A DNA stretch of 64,000 nucleotides from Streptococcus mitis. GTDB lineage: Bacteria; Bacillota; Bacilli; Lactobacillales; Streptococcaceae. The position numbers and the translations under genes are program-made. Below the pieces are notes generated by a model. The model saw only the letters and a program-made list of their open reading frames with translations, was not told where the DNA came from and ran no database searches. Positions 10,072 to 19,306 of the stretch are shown in pieces (the first letter of the stretch is position 1; each line of letters begins with the position of its first letter). Location: NCBI RefSeq assembly GCF_000722765.2, contig NZ_CP028415.1, positions 1,804,501 through 1,868,500 on the forward strand. Reading direction: 5' to 3'.

Positions 10072-10944
10072 GTGAAAAACTACAAAGATATTCTAAAATC
10101 AAAAAACACCATTTTTACTATTATCATTGTCGCAAGTCTTGGACTTTTAATAGGTTTAGTCATTCATCAAGAAAACATCTTAACAGAAAGAGGCAATATT
10201 GCTTTCATCAAACGGCAAAAAAATGAACAAGATGTCGAACAAGTAAAAAAAGCCATCAAAGATTTTAATATCGATTCTGAAACGATTATAGAGGATTGGA
10301 AAAAAATTCGAGAATTAAAACCAACCACTGACGAAGGCAAGCAAACATTAGCAGACTTTCTTGCTACTACTGCCGATAAAATCACCAATCATTATAGCGA
10401 AAAAGCTTTAAAATTAGATGTAAAGGAATCTGATAGCCAGTTTGAAGATAAACAAACACTTGAAACAGCCATCACTTCCTTACAAAAAATACTAGAGATT
10501 ATTAAAAGTGTCAATTCCACAAGCAAACAAGCCACTATTGATGAAAAAATAAAACCAATTCAAGAACTGATTTCTAAATTCCAAAAGCAAGTTGAAGTCT
10601 TGACCAAAAAAGAAGGACAAAGGAACGACAAAAAAGAAACAGGAACGACTAGTAGCGAAGGGGAAAGGGAAACCTATTCTTCAGAAGGAGGGAGCTACAC
10701 TCCAACCTATACTGAGTCAAATAGGAGCAGATACAGTTCACAAGCGCCTGCAAGCGAACAACCTTCATCTGATAGTGCTGGCAGCAGCGGAAATGATGTG
10801 GCAAATACACAAAATCAAACAACTAATACTTCAGAAGCTCGAGCAGAGACTAATACCAATAGTAACAATGCTGAAGTTCCCACAATAAATAGTGATGATC
10901 TCGCTAGTTTAGGTGGCGGAGTTACATCATTCGGTCAGCGTTAA
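10072..10944 (+). CDS. Membrane-anchored extracytoplasmic protein of unknown function
   Basis: A 290-residue protein read from GTG. A single hydrophobic segment (about residues 14-29, IFTIIIVASLGLLIGL) follows a Lys-rich N-terminus. Then comes a charged, helical and probably coiled-coil region (about 30-185), and a Ser/Thr/Asn/Gln-rich low-complexity tail to the end. No cell-wall motif is present. The topology suggests a membrane anchor with an exterior stalk. I do not recognise the family. It sits where pneumococci have other variable genes between mnmA and argH, and the flanking repeats suggest a variable site. Confidence 0.75.
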   Translation: MKNYKDILKSKNTIFTIIIVASLGLLIGLVIHQENILTERGNIAFIKRQKNEQDVEQVKKAIKDFNIDSETIIEDWKKIRELKPTTDEGKQTLADFLATTADKITNHYSEKALKLDVKESDSQFEDKQTLETAITSLQKILEIIKSVNSTSKQATIDEKIKPIQELISKFQKQVEVLTKKEGQRNDKKETGTTSSEGERETYSSEGGSYTPTYTESNRSRYSSQAPASEQPSSDSAGSSGNDVANTQNQTTNTSEARAETNTNSNNAEVPTINSDDLASLGGGVTSFGQR

Positions 10945-10973
10945 TCCTTAGCCAAAAAAGCTTTGAAATCAGA

Positions 10974-11060
10974 AAAACGCATAGTATCAGGTAGGCAAAA
11001 ACCTTGATAATATGCGTTTTATTGTGGAAAGATTTACTTCATTTCTTCTGAAATTGAGTT
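10974..11060 (+). repeat. SPRITE-like hairpin repeat, copy 1
   Basis: A stem formed by AAAACGCATA and TATGCGTTTT with inner pairing, followed by a conserved flank ending TTCTTCTGAAATTGAGTT. A second copy, inverted, lies at 19955-20040 with the same flank (TTCTTCTGAAATAGAGTT). It can act as a terminator between the convergent 10072 gene and argH. The SPRITE name is tentative. Confidence 0.6.
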
Positions 11061-11114
11061 TATATCCATCCTACATAGTAGACAAAAAATCATTACAAAA
11101 CGGATAAAAATCAC

Positions 11115-11168
11115 AAAATAAAGGCTCACACTGCCTTATTATGAAAATAAGCTTGCGCCTTTATTTTT
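11115..11168 (-). terminator. Terminator of argG-argH
   Basis: On the minus strand AATAAAGGC and GCCTTTATT pair around an inner CTTATT/AATAAG hairpin, followed by TTTT. It begins about nine bases after the argH stop codon. Confidence 0.7.
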
Positions 11169-11176
11169 ACTGCTTA

Positions 11177-12571
11177 TCAACTTTTTAAATCTTTATTCGC
11201 TTTCTTAGCGACTGCAATTTGGTATTTCACTTGGTCAAATCCTGTACCTCCCAAGGAATTTCGTCTTTGAACCGCAGTTTTAGGTTGCAAGTAGACATAA
11301 ATATCCTCGGAAATAAGAGAATGATAGGCTTGCAATTCCTCCAAAGTCCAATCTTGAATATTTTTAGCACACTTGATAGAGTCTAGCACTAATCTTCCTA
11401 CAACCTCATGAGCTTCTCTAAATGGCAAGCCTTTCCCTGCCAAATAATCTGCCAACTCAGTCGCATTTGAAAAGTCCTTCTCTGTTGATTCTTGCATTTT
11501 TTCCTTGTTTACCTGCAAACTAGATAACATACCTGCCAATACATCGAGGGAATTTAAAATCGTTTCGACCGTATCAAACATCCCTTCCTTATCCTCTTGC
11601 AAATCCTTATTATAAGCTAAAGGCAAGGACTTCATGACTGTCAATAGTCCAAACAGATTCCCATAAACTCGACCAGTCTTTCCTCGAATCAACTCAGCCA
11701 TATCTGGATTTTTCTTTTGGGGCATAATAGAGGAACCTGTTGTAAACGTATCTGACAAGGTAATAAATTGGTACTCAAAGCTACACCAATTGATTATTTC
11801 TTCACAAAAACGGCTCATATGCATCATGAGTATGCTGGCATTGGACAGAAATTCTAAGATAAAATCGCGGTCACTAACAGCATCCAAAGAATTTGTATAA
11901 GGTTGCTTAAACTTCAGCAAATCGCTGGACAACTGACGATCAATGGGGAAAGTCGTCCCTGCCAAAGCTGCCGCACCTAGAGGGCATAGGTCTGTATGCT
12001 GCTGGTTAAATTCAAAACGTTCACTGTCTCTTTGAAACATATTGTAGTAAGCCATCAGGTGGTGGGCAAAACTAATAGGCTGGGCATGTTGCAGATGGGT
12101 ATAGCCCGGCATGATCGTCTTCACATGATTTTCCGCCAAGTCTAATAAAACACCCTTGAGATGAGCCAGTTTACCTAGGACATGGTCTAGCTGTTCCTTG
12201 AGATATAAGTGTATATCTGTCGCAACTTGGTCATTTCGAGAACGAGCCGTATGTAACTTCCCTGCAAGGGGACCAATTTTTTCTGTCAGCAACACTTCCA
12301 TATTCATATGAATATCTTCGTTTGCGATATCAAAGTCAAGTTGGCCTGCCTCTAGCTCTTCTAAAAGCTCTTTCAAGCCTGCTTGAATCTTTTCTGACTC
12401 CTTCAAACTCAAAATGCCCGTCTGACCCAACATCTGAACGTGGGCTAAAGAACCAATCAAATCAAATTTAGCTAATTTCTGGTCAAAAGATATACTCGCA
12501 CCAAAGCGCTCTACCCAGTCTTCGACAGTACCTTCAAAGCGACCACCCCATAATTTTGTATTCTTAGCCAT
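11177..12571 (-). CDS. argH: Argininosuccinate lyase
   Basis: Cleaves argininosuccinate to arginine and fumarate, the last step of arginine synthesis. The 464-residue protein shows the superfamily signature [12 protein letters not shown] (about residues 280-291) and the family motifs [12 protein letters not shown] and [12 protein letters not shown]. It follows argG by 28 bases in the same operon. No other arginine synthesis genes are nearby, so citrulline probably comes from elsewhere. Confidence 0.96.
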   Translation of the reverse strand: MAKNTKLWGGRFEGTVEDWVERFGASISFDQKLAKFDLIGSLAHVQMLGQTGILSLKESEKIQAGLKELLEELEAGQLDFDIANEDIHMNMEVLLTEKIGPLAGKLHTARSRNDQVATDIHLYLKEQLDHVLGKLAHLKGVLLDLAENHVKTIMPGYTHLQHAQPISFAHHLMAYYNMFQRDSERFEFNQQHTDLCPLGAAALAGTTFPIDRQLSSDLLKFKQPYTNSLDAVSDRDFILEFLSNASILMMHMSRFCEEIINWCSFEYQFITLSDTFTTGSSIMPQKKNPDMAELIRGKTGRVYGNLFGLLTVMKSLPLAYNKDLQEDKEGMFDTVETILNSLDVLAGMLSSLQVNKEKMQESTEKDFSNATELADYLAGKGLPFREAHEVVGRLVLDSIKCAKNIQDWTLEELQAYHSLISEDIYVYLQPKTAVQRRNSLGGTGFDQVKYQIAVAKKANKDLKS

Positions 12572-12599
12572 ATCACATCCACCTCTCTATCCAATCGCC

Positions 12600-13796
12600 C
12601 TATTTGGCGATTTTTTGAACCTCAGAATGAACCTTGGTTGGAAGTCCCCACAACTTAATAAAGCCAACAGCCGCATCTTGGTCAAAGGTATCTGCACTAG
12701 TATACGTCGCCAAATTTTCATCGTAAAGTGAATTTGGTGATTTCCTAGCCACGACCTGAGCGCTCCCCTTATATAGTTTAACTTTTGCAGTCCCATTGAC
12801 AACTTTTTGAGTCTCTTTAATATAAGCAATCAAGGCTTGTGTAGCTGGACTAAACCACAAAGCATTATAAATGAGATTTGATAATTCATTTTCTATGATT
12901 GGTTTAAAATGAGCCACTTCTCTCACAAGCGTCAAGTCCTCAATTTCCTTATGAGCTGTCAGCAAGGTCACTGCACCTGGACACTCATAGATTTCTCTTG
13001 ATTTAATCCCAACCAAACGATTTTCCACGTGGTCAATCCGTCCGACCCCATGTTTTCCAGCTATTTCATTGAGTTTTTGAATCAAATCTGCCAATTTTAA
13101 CCCTTCTCCATTGAGGGAAACTGGAACACCTTCACTAAACTCAATATCAATGTATTCTGGTATATCTGGAGCTTGCTCTGGAGAAGTTGTGATGCCAAAG
13201 GCTTCTTCTGGAGCCTGATTCCATGGATTTTCCAAAATACCACACTCATTGGCACGTCCCCAAAGATTTTGGTCAACAGAGTAGGGATTGTCAAGATCAG
13301 CAGGAACAGGCACCCCATTTTCCTTAGCATAATGAATTTCTTCCTCCCGAGACCATTTCCATTCACGAACTGGCGCAATCACTTTTAAATTGGGATCCAA
13401 GGCTGCAATCGATACTTCAAAACGTACTTGGTCATTCCCCTTACCGGTACAACCATGAGCAATTGTAGTCGCTCCTGTCTGATGCGCTATTTCAACCAAT
13501 TTTTTAGAAATAAGAGGGCGGCTCAAGGCAGATACCAAGGGATACTTTTGTTCATAATAAGCATGTGACTGAAGAGCCACTAGCACATAATCTGTAGCAA
13601 ATTCGTCCTTAACATCAATGACATAAGATTCGACTGCCCCAACCTTGAGAGCCTTATCATGGATGAAATCTAAGTCTTTCCCTTCACCCACATCCATACA
13701 AACTGCAACAACATCATAGTCTTTCTTCAGCCAGGTAATAGCAACTGATGTGTCTAAACCGCCAGAATAGGCCAAAATTACTTTTTCTTTACTCAT
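12600..13796 (-). CDS. argG: Argininosuccinate synthase
   Basis: Joins citrulline and aspartate using ATP. The protein begins [20 protein letters not shown] with the PP-loop motif AYSGGLDTS, and has [19 protein letters not shown]. The ATG at 13796 gives the normal 398 residues and follows AGGAAAAG; the longer frame to 13847 overlaps the upstream gene and lacks a site. It lies 16 bases after the binding-protein gene, in one operon with argH. Confidence 0.96.
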   Translation of the reverse strand: MSKEKVILAYSGGLDTSVAITWLKKDYDVVAVCMDVGEGKDLDFIHDKALKVGAVESYVIDVKDEFATDYVLVALQSHAYYEQKYPLVSALSRPLISKKLVEIAHQTGATTIAHGCTGKGNDQVRFEVSIAALDPNLKVIAPVREWKWSREEEIHYAKENGVPVPADLDNPYSVDQNLWGRANECGILENPWNQAPEEAFGITTSPEQAPDIPEYIDIEFSEGVPVSLNGEGLKLADLIQKLNEIAGKHGVGRIDHVENRLVGIKSREIYECPGAVTLLTAHKEIEDLTLVREVAHFKPIIENELSNLIYNALWFSPATQALIAYIKETQKVVNGTAKVKLYKGSAQVVARKSPNSLYDENLATYTSADTFDQDAAVGFIKLWGLPTKVHSEVQKIAK

Positions 13797-13812
13797 GTTC
13801 TTTTCCTTCTTT

Positions 13813-14619
13813 CTATTTTTCAATGGACGCTTTAAATGCATCCTCAATGAGTTTGTCTAATTCTCCAGAATCCTTCAACTTTTGAATGGTTCTATCGACT
13901 GCCTCTTTCAATTCCTTGCTATCTTTTTTCATGGCGACCGCATAAGAATCATCTTGCTCTTTTTCAAAATTGAGTTCTGCGATTGCTAAATCAGGATTAT
14001 TTTCCACAAATCCCTTGGCAACAGGTTCTTCAAAGATAACGGCATCCACTTGTCCTGATTTTAAATCTGTAATTAAATTCCCATTTTTAGGCAGAGATAC
14101 GAGGGAAGAATTTTGTAGCAAATCTTTCGCCATCGTTTCTTGAATCGAACCTTTCTGCGCTCCGACCTTCTTCTGCGCCAGGTCGTTTACAGACTGATAA
14201 GTGGCCAAGTCAGATTTTTTGACAATAAGCTTATTTTTTGAAGTATAGTAAGGAATTGAAAAGTCAAACACCTTGCTCCGTTCATCTGTCTTAGAAACAC
14301 CAGATATGGCAAGGTCAGCTTTTCCTGATTGAACACTAGCCAGTACATTGTCAAAACTCATGGGAGATAGTTCCAATTCGACACCTAGTTCTGTTGCGAT
14401 AGCCTTGGCTAATTCGATATCTGAACCCACAATCTGATTTTTTCCATCAACCACTTTTTGGTATTCAAATGGAGCAAAATCTGGATTGAGGGCTACAACC
14501 AATTTTCCTTTGGACTTGATAGCTTCAATTCCAGCCGATTGATTGTTACTACAAGCAAATAGTAGGGGGAGCATCACTAAACCAAACATCGTCATCAACA
14601 CCTTCTTCATCTTATTCAT
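13813..14619 (-). CDS. Amino-acid ABC transporter substrate-binding lipoprotein
   Basis: A 268-residue family 3 solute-binding protein. The N-terminus [20 protein letters not shown] ends in a lipobox (LLFAC), so it is a lipoprotein. SBP_bac_3 motifs include [36 protein letters not shown] and [15 protein letters not shown]. Location in the argGH operon suggests arginine, citrulline or a related amino acid as ligand. The permease and ATPase are not adjacent, though an ATPase remnant lies upstream. The ATG at 14619 has AAAGGAGG. Confidence 0.88.
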   Translation of the reverse strand: MNKMKKVLMTMFGLVMLPLLFACSNNQSAGIEAIKSKGKLVVALNPDFAPFEYQKVVDGKNQIVGSDIELAKAIATELGVELELSPMSFDNVLASVQSGKADLAISGVSKTDERSKVFDFSIPYYTSKNKLIVKKSDLATYQSVNDLAQKKVGAQKGSIQETMAKDLLQNSSLVSLPKNGNLITDLKSGQVDAVIFEEPVAKGFVENNPDLAIAELNFEKEQDDSYAVAMKKDSKELKEAVDRTIQKLKDSGELDKLIEDAFKASIEK

Positions 14620-14659
14620 AACAAAGCCTCCTTTATGTTTATTCTTTTTGGTTGTATAA

Positions 14660-14688
14660 ATAATACTCCTATACTCATCGTTTGTCAA
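14660..14688 (-). promoter_or_regulatory. Promoter of the binding protein-argG-argH operon
   Basis: On the minus strand a perfect TTGACA (14683-14688), a 17-base spacer and TATTAT (14660-14665). Confidence 0.75.
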
Positions 14689-14692
14689 GCCT

Positions 14693-14714
14693 AAATTGAA
14701 AAAATTTTCAATTT
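14693..14714. promoter_or_regulatory. 22-bp perfect palindrome next to the arg operon promoter
   Basis: The arms AAATTGAAAA and TTTTCAATTT flank a central AA. The palindrome lies immediately upstream of the -35 box. It may be an operator for ArgR, CodY or another regulator; the sequence is not diagnostic. Confidence 0.55.
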
Positions 14715-14824
14715 GAAACAAAAAAACCTAGAAATACTACATAAAAATGTCATTCTTAGGCGTATTTATGCTATTCTCTCTGGAAAACATGAGTATTCAG
14801 TCATTCAAAAGGAGCTAAACGAAC

Positions 14825-14890
14825 TCATTCCCCCTCTCCCAATTCAATGATTCGATGACATTGTTGGGCTACATAAGCATCGTGGATCAT
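14825..14890 (-). pseudogene. Remnant of an ABC transporter ATP-binding protein (C-terminus)
   Basis: The minus-strand frame MIHDAYVAQQCHRIIELGEG-E followed by TGA resembles the end of an ABC ATPase (switch histidine, then the conserved RIIEL-G tail of MacB/LolD-like proteins). No Walker A, signature motif or longer frame is found upstream, so only about 22 codons remain. It sits in the otherwise gene-free 14620-15113 interval. Confidence 0.55.
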
Positions 14891-14915
14891 AATTAGGAAA
14901 AACTAACTTCTAAAT

Positions 14916-14978
14916 AAAACCACACTGTCATTCCAATCTTGAACACAATCAAATTGAAAGGGATACTGTGTGGTTTTT
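14916..14978 (-). terminator. Terminator downstream of the small membrane genes
   Basis: AAAACCACAC (14916-14925) and GTGTGGTTTT (14968-14977) form a 10-bp stem with T-runs on both strands, so it may be bidirectional. Confidence 0.6.
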
Positions 14979-15113
14979 GAATGTTTAGAGATTCATTTTT
15001 GGATAATTGTCAATCAGAATGTTCTTTTATCTGTCAATAACCCTAGAAAATCTTGTCGTTTCAAGTCTGAGAAGTGTTTGGTAGAAAGACTTCCTTTTTG
15101 AAGTCCATCATCT

Positions 15114-15599
15114 CTAACCTGTAAATAATAGCTGTTGGTTTGTTTTGATTGTCAAAAAATCGCCCAATACAAAAATTTTTTTCCAGTTACGAATCTCAAA
15201 TTCTTTCATCTCTGATTTTGGAATGCGGATAAGTCCTTGCCGCAAATCGCGATGGTGCTCACTTGTGAAAGTCATCCCATTTCCAAGATTTCTTATCAGC
15301 AGTTCATCTGGAGTCACCATCACCAGCGCTATTTTAGTTAAGAAAACTTCAACTGTTGGAGGTAAAATAGCCAAATTAAACCAAGGATGTAGGTAGCGAT
15401 AAGCTAAGAAATAGTGAGACTCCTCACCCAAGCCTAGTTGTTTATACAAGTTCTTGACCTCACTATCTAACCTCGCTTCAAAAGACACATCCGAATGCTC
15501 TGCTTCCTTCTTCTGATTAAAATAACTCATCCAAACTAGGAAGCCTATAAAGACTATGATAAATATTCCTGATAAGATATATTTTAAATTGTAGTTCAT
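15114..15599 (-). CDS. Membrane-anchored hypothetical protein
   Basis: A 161-residue protein with one N-terminal membrane helix (about residues 7-24, YILSGIFIIVFIGFLVWM). The soluble part is predicted to be mixed alpha/beta, with strand-like segments VFLTKIALVMV and FEIRNWKKIFVLGDFLTI that recall bacterial PH-like domains. That resemblance is impressionistic. ATG at 15599 is preferred over GTG at 15602 because AGGAGG lies seven bases upstream. It is probably cotranscribed with the 37-codon ORF upstream. Confidence 0.7.
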   Translation of the reverse strand: MNYNLKYILSGIFIIVFIGFLVWMSYFNQKKEAEHSDVSFEARLDSEVKNLYKQLGLGEESHYFLAYRYLHPWFNLAILPPTVEVFLTKIALVMVTPDELLIRNLGNGMTFTSEHHRDLRQGLIRIPKSEMKEFEIRNWKKIFVLGDFLTIKTNQQLLFTG

Positions 15600-15644
15600 C
15601 ACTTAACCTCCTGATTCACTACTCCGCCTAAAGCAGAGGCTTAT

Positions 15645-15758
15645 CTATTTTGAAAATAGTTCCATAACAACTTTAAATAAGACGGGTGTCATTAAAATGA
15701 GGATAATTCCTATCACAAATATCATGACTACTCGAAAAAGTTCCTTATTTTTAAACAT
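15645..15758 (-). CDS. 37-residue hydrophobic peptide gene
   Basis: ATG at 15758 follows AAAGGGGTGG and encodes MFKNKELFRVVMIFVIGIIL with a further hydrophobic stretch, ending in ELFSK. It is a single membrane helix or a signal-peptide-like peptide. It lies 45 bases before the 161-residue membrane gene and diverges from the Rgg-like regulator at 15922, an arrangement also used by Rgg pheromone pairs. Confidence 0.6.
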   Translation of the reverse strand: MFKNKELFRVVMIFVIGIILILMTPVLFKVVMELFSK

Positions 15759-15861
15759 TTTTCCACCCCTTTTCTAGCTACATCATAGTACTCGTTAAAC
15801 CCATTTTAAAATTACACCAAGCTTATTTTAGTTTTCTTTTCTACTTTTTATATTACTATGA

Positions 15862-15867
15862 TACAAT
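15862..15867 (+). promoter_or_regulatory. -10 box of the Rgg-like gene
   Basis: TACAAT with an extended TGA triplet, about 55 bases before the start codon. The -35 region is T-rich and not clear. Confidence 0.45.
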
Positions 15868-15921
15868 ATTTTTAATAGGATTTTATTATTTGTTAACTTT
15901 TTTCACGAAAAGGAGTCAATC

Positions 15922-16785
15922 ATGCGTTATGATTTTGGAAAGGTCTATAAAGAAATACGTGAGTCAAAAGGATTGACTCAAGAAGAGGTCTGCGGAGATG
16001 TCCTTTCAAGAACTAGCCTATCAAAGATTGAAAGTGGCAAGGTAACTCCCAAATATGAAAACATGGAATTTCTTCTCCGACAGATTAATATGAGTTTTGA
16101 AGAATTTGACTACATCTGCCATCTCTATCAGCCGAGCCAACGGACAGAAATCATGCAAACTTATCTCAATATGAATTCCATTATTGGTAGTAATAGTCTA
16201 GTTCATTTTTTTGAAACATGCCAAAACTATCTCAAGACCCATCACGACCTGCCTATAGAAGAAATCCGGGATATGCTTGAAGTTGTCATTCATATCCGTC
16301 AGCATGGTGCAGAGCAACTGTCAGACCAAGTGAAACAGACTATCCAAAAGCTGTGGGAAAAAATTGAAAAACAAGATACATGGTATGAAAGTGACCTAAA
16401 AATCCTCAATACTATTCTTTTCAGCTTTCCAATTGAGCACCTCCATCTCATCACTGGAAAAATCTTGCAACGCTTAGAAGTCTATAAAAACTATCAACAT
16501 TTATATGACTTGCGAATGACAATCCTACTCAACCTTTCCACCATTTACTTATACCATCAAGACAAAAACATGTGTCAACAAATCTGCTATACTTTACTAG
16601 AGGATGCCAAGAACAAGAAAAGCTACGATATGCTTGCTATCTGCTATGTCCGTATTGGGATTTGTAGGAATGATGCTAAACTTATCCAAAAAGGGTTCTC
16701 CCTTCTAGAGCTGACCGAGGAAACTTCTATGCTGTCTCATCTCAAAAAAGAAGTGGAGACCTATTATCAACCGAAGAAAATATAA
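15922..16785 (+). CDS. Rgg-family transcriptional regulator
   Basis: A 287-residue regulator. Residues 1-60 form an XRE-type helix-turn-helix (ESKGLTQEEVCGDVLSRTSL, then SKIESGKVTPKYENM). The remaining helical repeat domain (about 65-285) matches the Rgg/MutR C-terminal peptide-binding type. ATG at 15922 follows AAAGGAG. It diverges from the 37-residue peptide and membrane gene, the likely targets. The cognate peptide is not identified. A bidirectional terminator follows. Confidence 0.85.
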   Translation: MRYDFGKVYKEIRESKGLTQEEVCGDVLSRTSLSKIESGKVTPKYENMEFLLRQINMSFEEFDYICHLYQPSQRTEIMQTYLNMNSIIGSNSLVHFFETCQNYLKTHHDLPIEEIRDMLEVVIHIRQHGAEQLSDQVKQTIQKLWEKIEKQDTWYESDLKILNTILFSFPIEHLHLITGKILQRLEVYKNYQHLYDLRMTILLNLSTIYLYHQDKNMCQQICYTLLEDAKNKKSYDMLAICYVRIGICRNDAKLIQKGFSLLELTEETSMLSHLKKEVETYYQPKKI

Positions 16786-16816
16786 AAAAGCCGAGGGGTT
16801 TCCTCGACTTTTCATA
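16784..16816. terminator. Bidirectional terminator
   Basis: CCGAGG and CCTCGA pair within an A-run/T-run flanked hairpin that serves the Rgg gene on the plus strand and the LysM gene on the minus strand. Confidence 0.75.
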
Positions 16817-16835
16817 TTATTCTGTTCGTTATTTC

Positions 16836-17492
16836 TTAATACCAACCATTGTTAAGCCAGAAGTTTTTAGCAGCTGACCATGAACCGTAACGTCCTGCAA
16901 CGTAGGCATCTGCTACACGTTCTTGGTTAGCAGCTGAGTAGTCACCGTTCAAGTATGAATCTGTCAATTGGTAACGTCCGATGTATTGGCCGTTTGTAGC
17001 TGTGTAGCTACCACCTGATTCTTTTTGAGCAATCCATTCTTTAGCTTCTGCTTCAGATCCGCTTACAGTTGCAGCTGGTACTGGCGCTGAAGTTTCTGTT
17101 GTAGCAACAGTTTCTTCTGCTACAGATGCGCTTGCCACTGGAGCTGTTTCTTCTGTTACTTCTTTAGTTTCTGCTGCTGGGGCTAAAACAGTTTCATCCT
17201 GAGCTGCTGGTGCCGCATAAGTAGTTGGTGCTGGTGTTGCGACAGGCGCTACAGGGCCATCGATAACCAACTCTTGACCGACATAAATCATATGGACGTT
17301 GTCAATGTGGTTGTTTTCTGCCAATTTCTCAACAGTTGTGTTGTGAGTTTCAGCGATTTCTGAAAGTGTGTCACCTTCTTTAACAGTGTAAGTTGATGAT
17401 TCTTGAGCAGATACAAATGATGGAGCAAATACTGCAAACAAGGCAGCTACTCCTGCAAGAGTTGTTTTAATCTTTTTAGTTGTTGATTTCAT
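16836..17492 (-). CDS. Secreted LysM protein with C-terminal lysozyme-like domain
   Basis: A 218-residue exported protein. Signal peptide residues 1-29 (ending FVSAQE), one LysM peptidoglycan-binding domain (about 33-79, YTVKEGDTLSEIAETHNTTV), and a Pro/Ala/Thr/Glu-rich linker. The C-terminal domain has IAQKESGGSY and YIGRYQLTDSYL, reminiscent of transglycosylase-like folds. The pneumococcal counterpart is, from memory, a member of the WalRK/VicRK regulon. Two TGTAAY half-motifs occur upstream, but I see no clear paired VicR site. It is likely involved in cell-wall remodelling. Confidence 0.88.
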   Translation of the reverse strand: MKSTTKKIKTTLAGVAALFAVFAPSFVSAQESSTYTVKEGDTLSEIAETHNTTVEKLAENNHIDNVHMIYVGQELVIDGPVAPVATPAPTTYAAPAAQDETVLAPAAETKEVTEETAPVASASVAEETVATTETSAPVPAATVSGSEAEAKEWIAQKESGGSYTATNGQYIGRYQLTDSYLNGDYSAANQERVADAYVAGRYGSWSAAKNFWLNNGWY

Positions 17493-17693
17493 ATTTGAAA
17501 ATTCTCCTTCTTTCTATAGTTCTATGATACCCTTTAAATATTACCGTTTCTTGACGCTTTTATGTAGAAATATTACAAAATTATTTTTTATTTCCCTAAA
17601 TAAGCTATTTTTTGTTACAAAAGATGCTTTTTTATGCTATTTGTAGCATTAAAAAGGTTTTCATCCACAATTAAAGCCAAGCCCCTCATTCTT

Positions 17694-17702
17694 TGATATA
17701 AT
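17694..17702 (+). promoter_or_regulatory. Extended -10 promoter of sdaAB-sdaAA
   Basis: TGA-TATAAT with no clear -35, 31 bases before the sdaAB ATG. The 17493-17690 stretch upstream is AT-rich and otherwise featureless. Confidence 0.6.
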
Positions 17703-17732
17703 AGAGATAAGAATTTTTATAAGGGGAAACTG

Positions 17733-18404
17733 ATGAAATCACTTCGTTTTCAATCTGTCTTTGATATCATCGGACCAGTTATGATTGGCCCATCTAGTAG
17801 TCATACCGCTGGTGCTGTTCGTATTGGGAAGATTGTCTCTTCCATTTTTGATGATACTCCGACAGAAGTCGAATTCCAACTATTTAACTCATTTGCCAAG
17901 ACCTATCGTGGTCACGGAACAGACCTAGCCCTTGTTGCAGGTATTTTGGGCATGGATACAGATGATCCTGAAATCCCAAACAGTCTGGAAATTGCCCACA
18001 AGCGTGGTATCAAGATTGTCTGGACCATTCAGAAAGACAGCAATGCTCCTCACCCAAACACTACTAAAATTACCGTTAAAAATGCCCATAAAACCATCAG
18101 CGTAACTGGTATTTCTATCGGTGGAGGAAATATTCAGGTCACCGAACTCAATGGCTTTGCCGTCTCTCTCAATATGAATACACCAACTATCATCATTGTT
18201 CATCAAGATATTCCAGGTATGATTGCCCTCGTAACAGAGGCTCTTTCACGCTATGGTATCAATATCGCCCAGATGAATGTCACTCGTGAAAAAGCTGGTG
18301 AAAAAGCCATTATGATTATCGAAGTTGACAGTCGCAACTGTGATGAGGCCATCGAAGAAATTCGAAAAATCCCTCATCTCCACAATGTCAATTTCTTTAA
18401 ATAG
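17733..18404 (+). CDS. sdaAB: L-serine dehydratase, beta subunit
   Basis: The iron-sulfur L-serine dehydratase converts serine to pyruvate and ammonia. The 223-residue beta chain has SSSHTAGAVRIGKI (about residues 21-34) and a C-terminal ACT domain (IPGMIALVTEALSRYGINIA, about 147-166). The alpha chain follows after 8 bases. Confidence 0.95.
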   Translation: MKSLRFQSVFDIIGPVMIGPSSSHTAGAVRIGKIVSSIFDDTPTEVEFQLFNSFAKTYRGHGTDLALVAGILGMDTDDPEIPNSLEIAHKRGIKIVWTIQKDSNAPHPNTTKITVKNAHKTISVTGISIGGGNIQVTELNGFAVSLNMNTPTIIIVHQDIPGMIALVTEALSRYGINIAQMNVTREKAGEKAIMIIEVDSRNCDEAIEEIRKIPHLHNVNFFK

Positions 18405-18412
18405 GAGGAAGC

Positions 18413-19285
18413 ATGTTTTATTCTATCAAAGAATTGGTCGAGCAAGCAGATCTGGACTTTCAAGGAAATGTCGCAGAACTCATGATTACAACAGAGTTTG
18501 AATTGACCGGTCGCGAACGTGAAGAAGTCTTCCTTCTCATGGAACGTAATCTGGAAGTCATGAAAGCCTCTGTCCAACTCGGCCTCAATGAAAATAAATC
18601 TCGTAGTGGCCTGACAGGTGGAGATGCTGCCAAATTGGATCACTACATCAAAAACGGAAAAACTCTATCAGATTACACAATTCTCTCTGCTGCCCGAAAT
18701 GCCATCGCAGTCAATGAACACAATGCCAAAATGGGCTTGGTTTGTGCCACTCCGACCGCAGGAAGTGCCGGCTGTCTCCCTTCTGTTCTCACTGCTGCTA
18801 TTGAAAAATTAGACCTCAGCCACGAGCAACAACTGGATTTCCTCTTTGCTGCGGGTGCCTTTGGACTAGTCATCGCAAACAATGCCTCTATCTCAGGTGC
18901 TGAGGGCGGTTGCCAAGCTGAGGTTGGTTCAGCATCTGCTATGAGCGCTGCCGCCTTGACTCTAGCTGCAGGCGGAACACCTTATCAGGCCAGTCAGGCC
19001 ATTGCCTTTGTCATTAAAAATATGCTAGGCCTCATCTGTGACCCTGTTGCCGGCTTGGTCGAAGTTCCCTGTGTCAAACGCAATGCCATGGGAGCCAGCT
19101 TTGCCTTCATCGCAGCAGACATGGCCTTGGCAGGTATCGAATCTAAAATTCCTGTGGATGAAGTTATCGATGCCATGTACCAAGTAGGAGCAAGCATGCC
19201 AACTGCCTTTCGTGAAACAGCTGAAGGTGGACTCGCTGCCACCCCTACTGGTCGTCGCCTCCAAAAAGAAATTTTCGGAGAATAA
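18413..19285 (+). CDS. sdaAA: L-serine dehydratase, alpha subunit
   Basis: The 290-residue alpha chain carries the conserved cysteines for the 4Fe-4S cluster (AGSAGCLPS, GGCQAEVGSA, LICDPVAGLVEVPC) and the substrate motif ATPTAGSAG. AGGAGG precedes the ATG at 18413. The HAD phosphatase gene follows after 21 bases and is likely cotranscribed. Confidence 0.95.
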   Translation: MFYSIKELVEQADLDFQGNVAELMITTEFELTGREREEVFLLMERNLEVMKASVQLGLNENKSRSGLTGGDAAKLDHYIKNGKTLSDYTILSAARNAIAVNEHNAKMGLVCATPTAGSAGCLPSVLTAAIEKLDLSHEQQLDFLFAAGAFGLVIANNASISGAEGGCQAEVGSASAMSAAALTLAAGGTPYQASQAIAFVIKNMLGLICDPVAGLVEVPCVKRNAMGASFAFIAADMALAGIESKIPVDEVIDAMYQVGASMPTAFRETAEGGLAATPTGRRLQKEIFGE

Positions 19286-19306
19286 GTTTATCAAATAGGA
19301 GAAACC

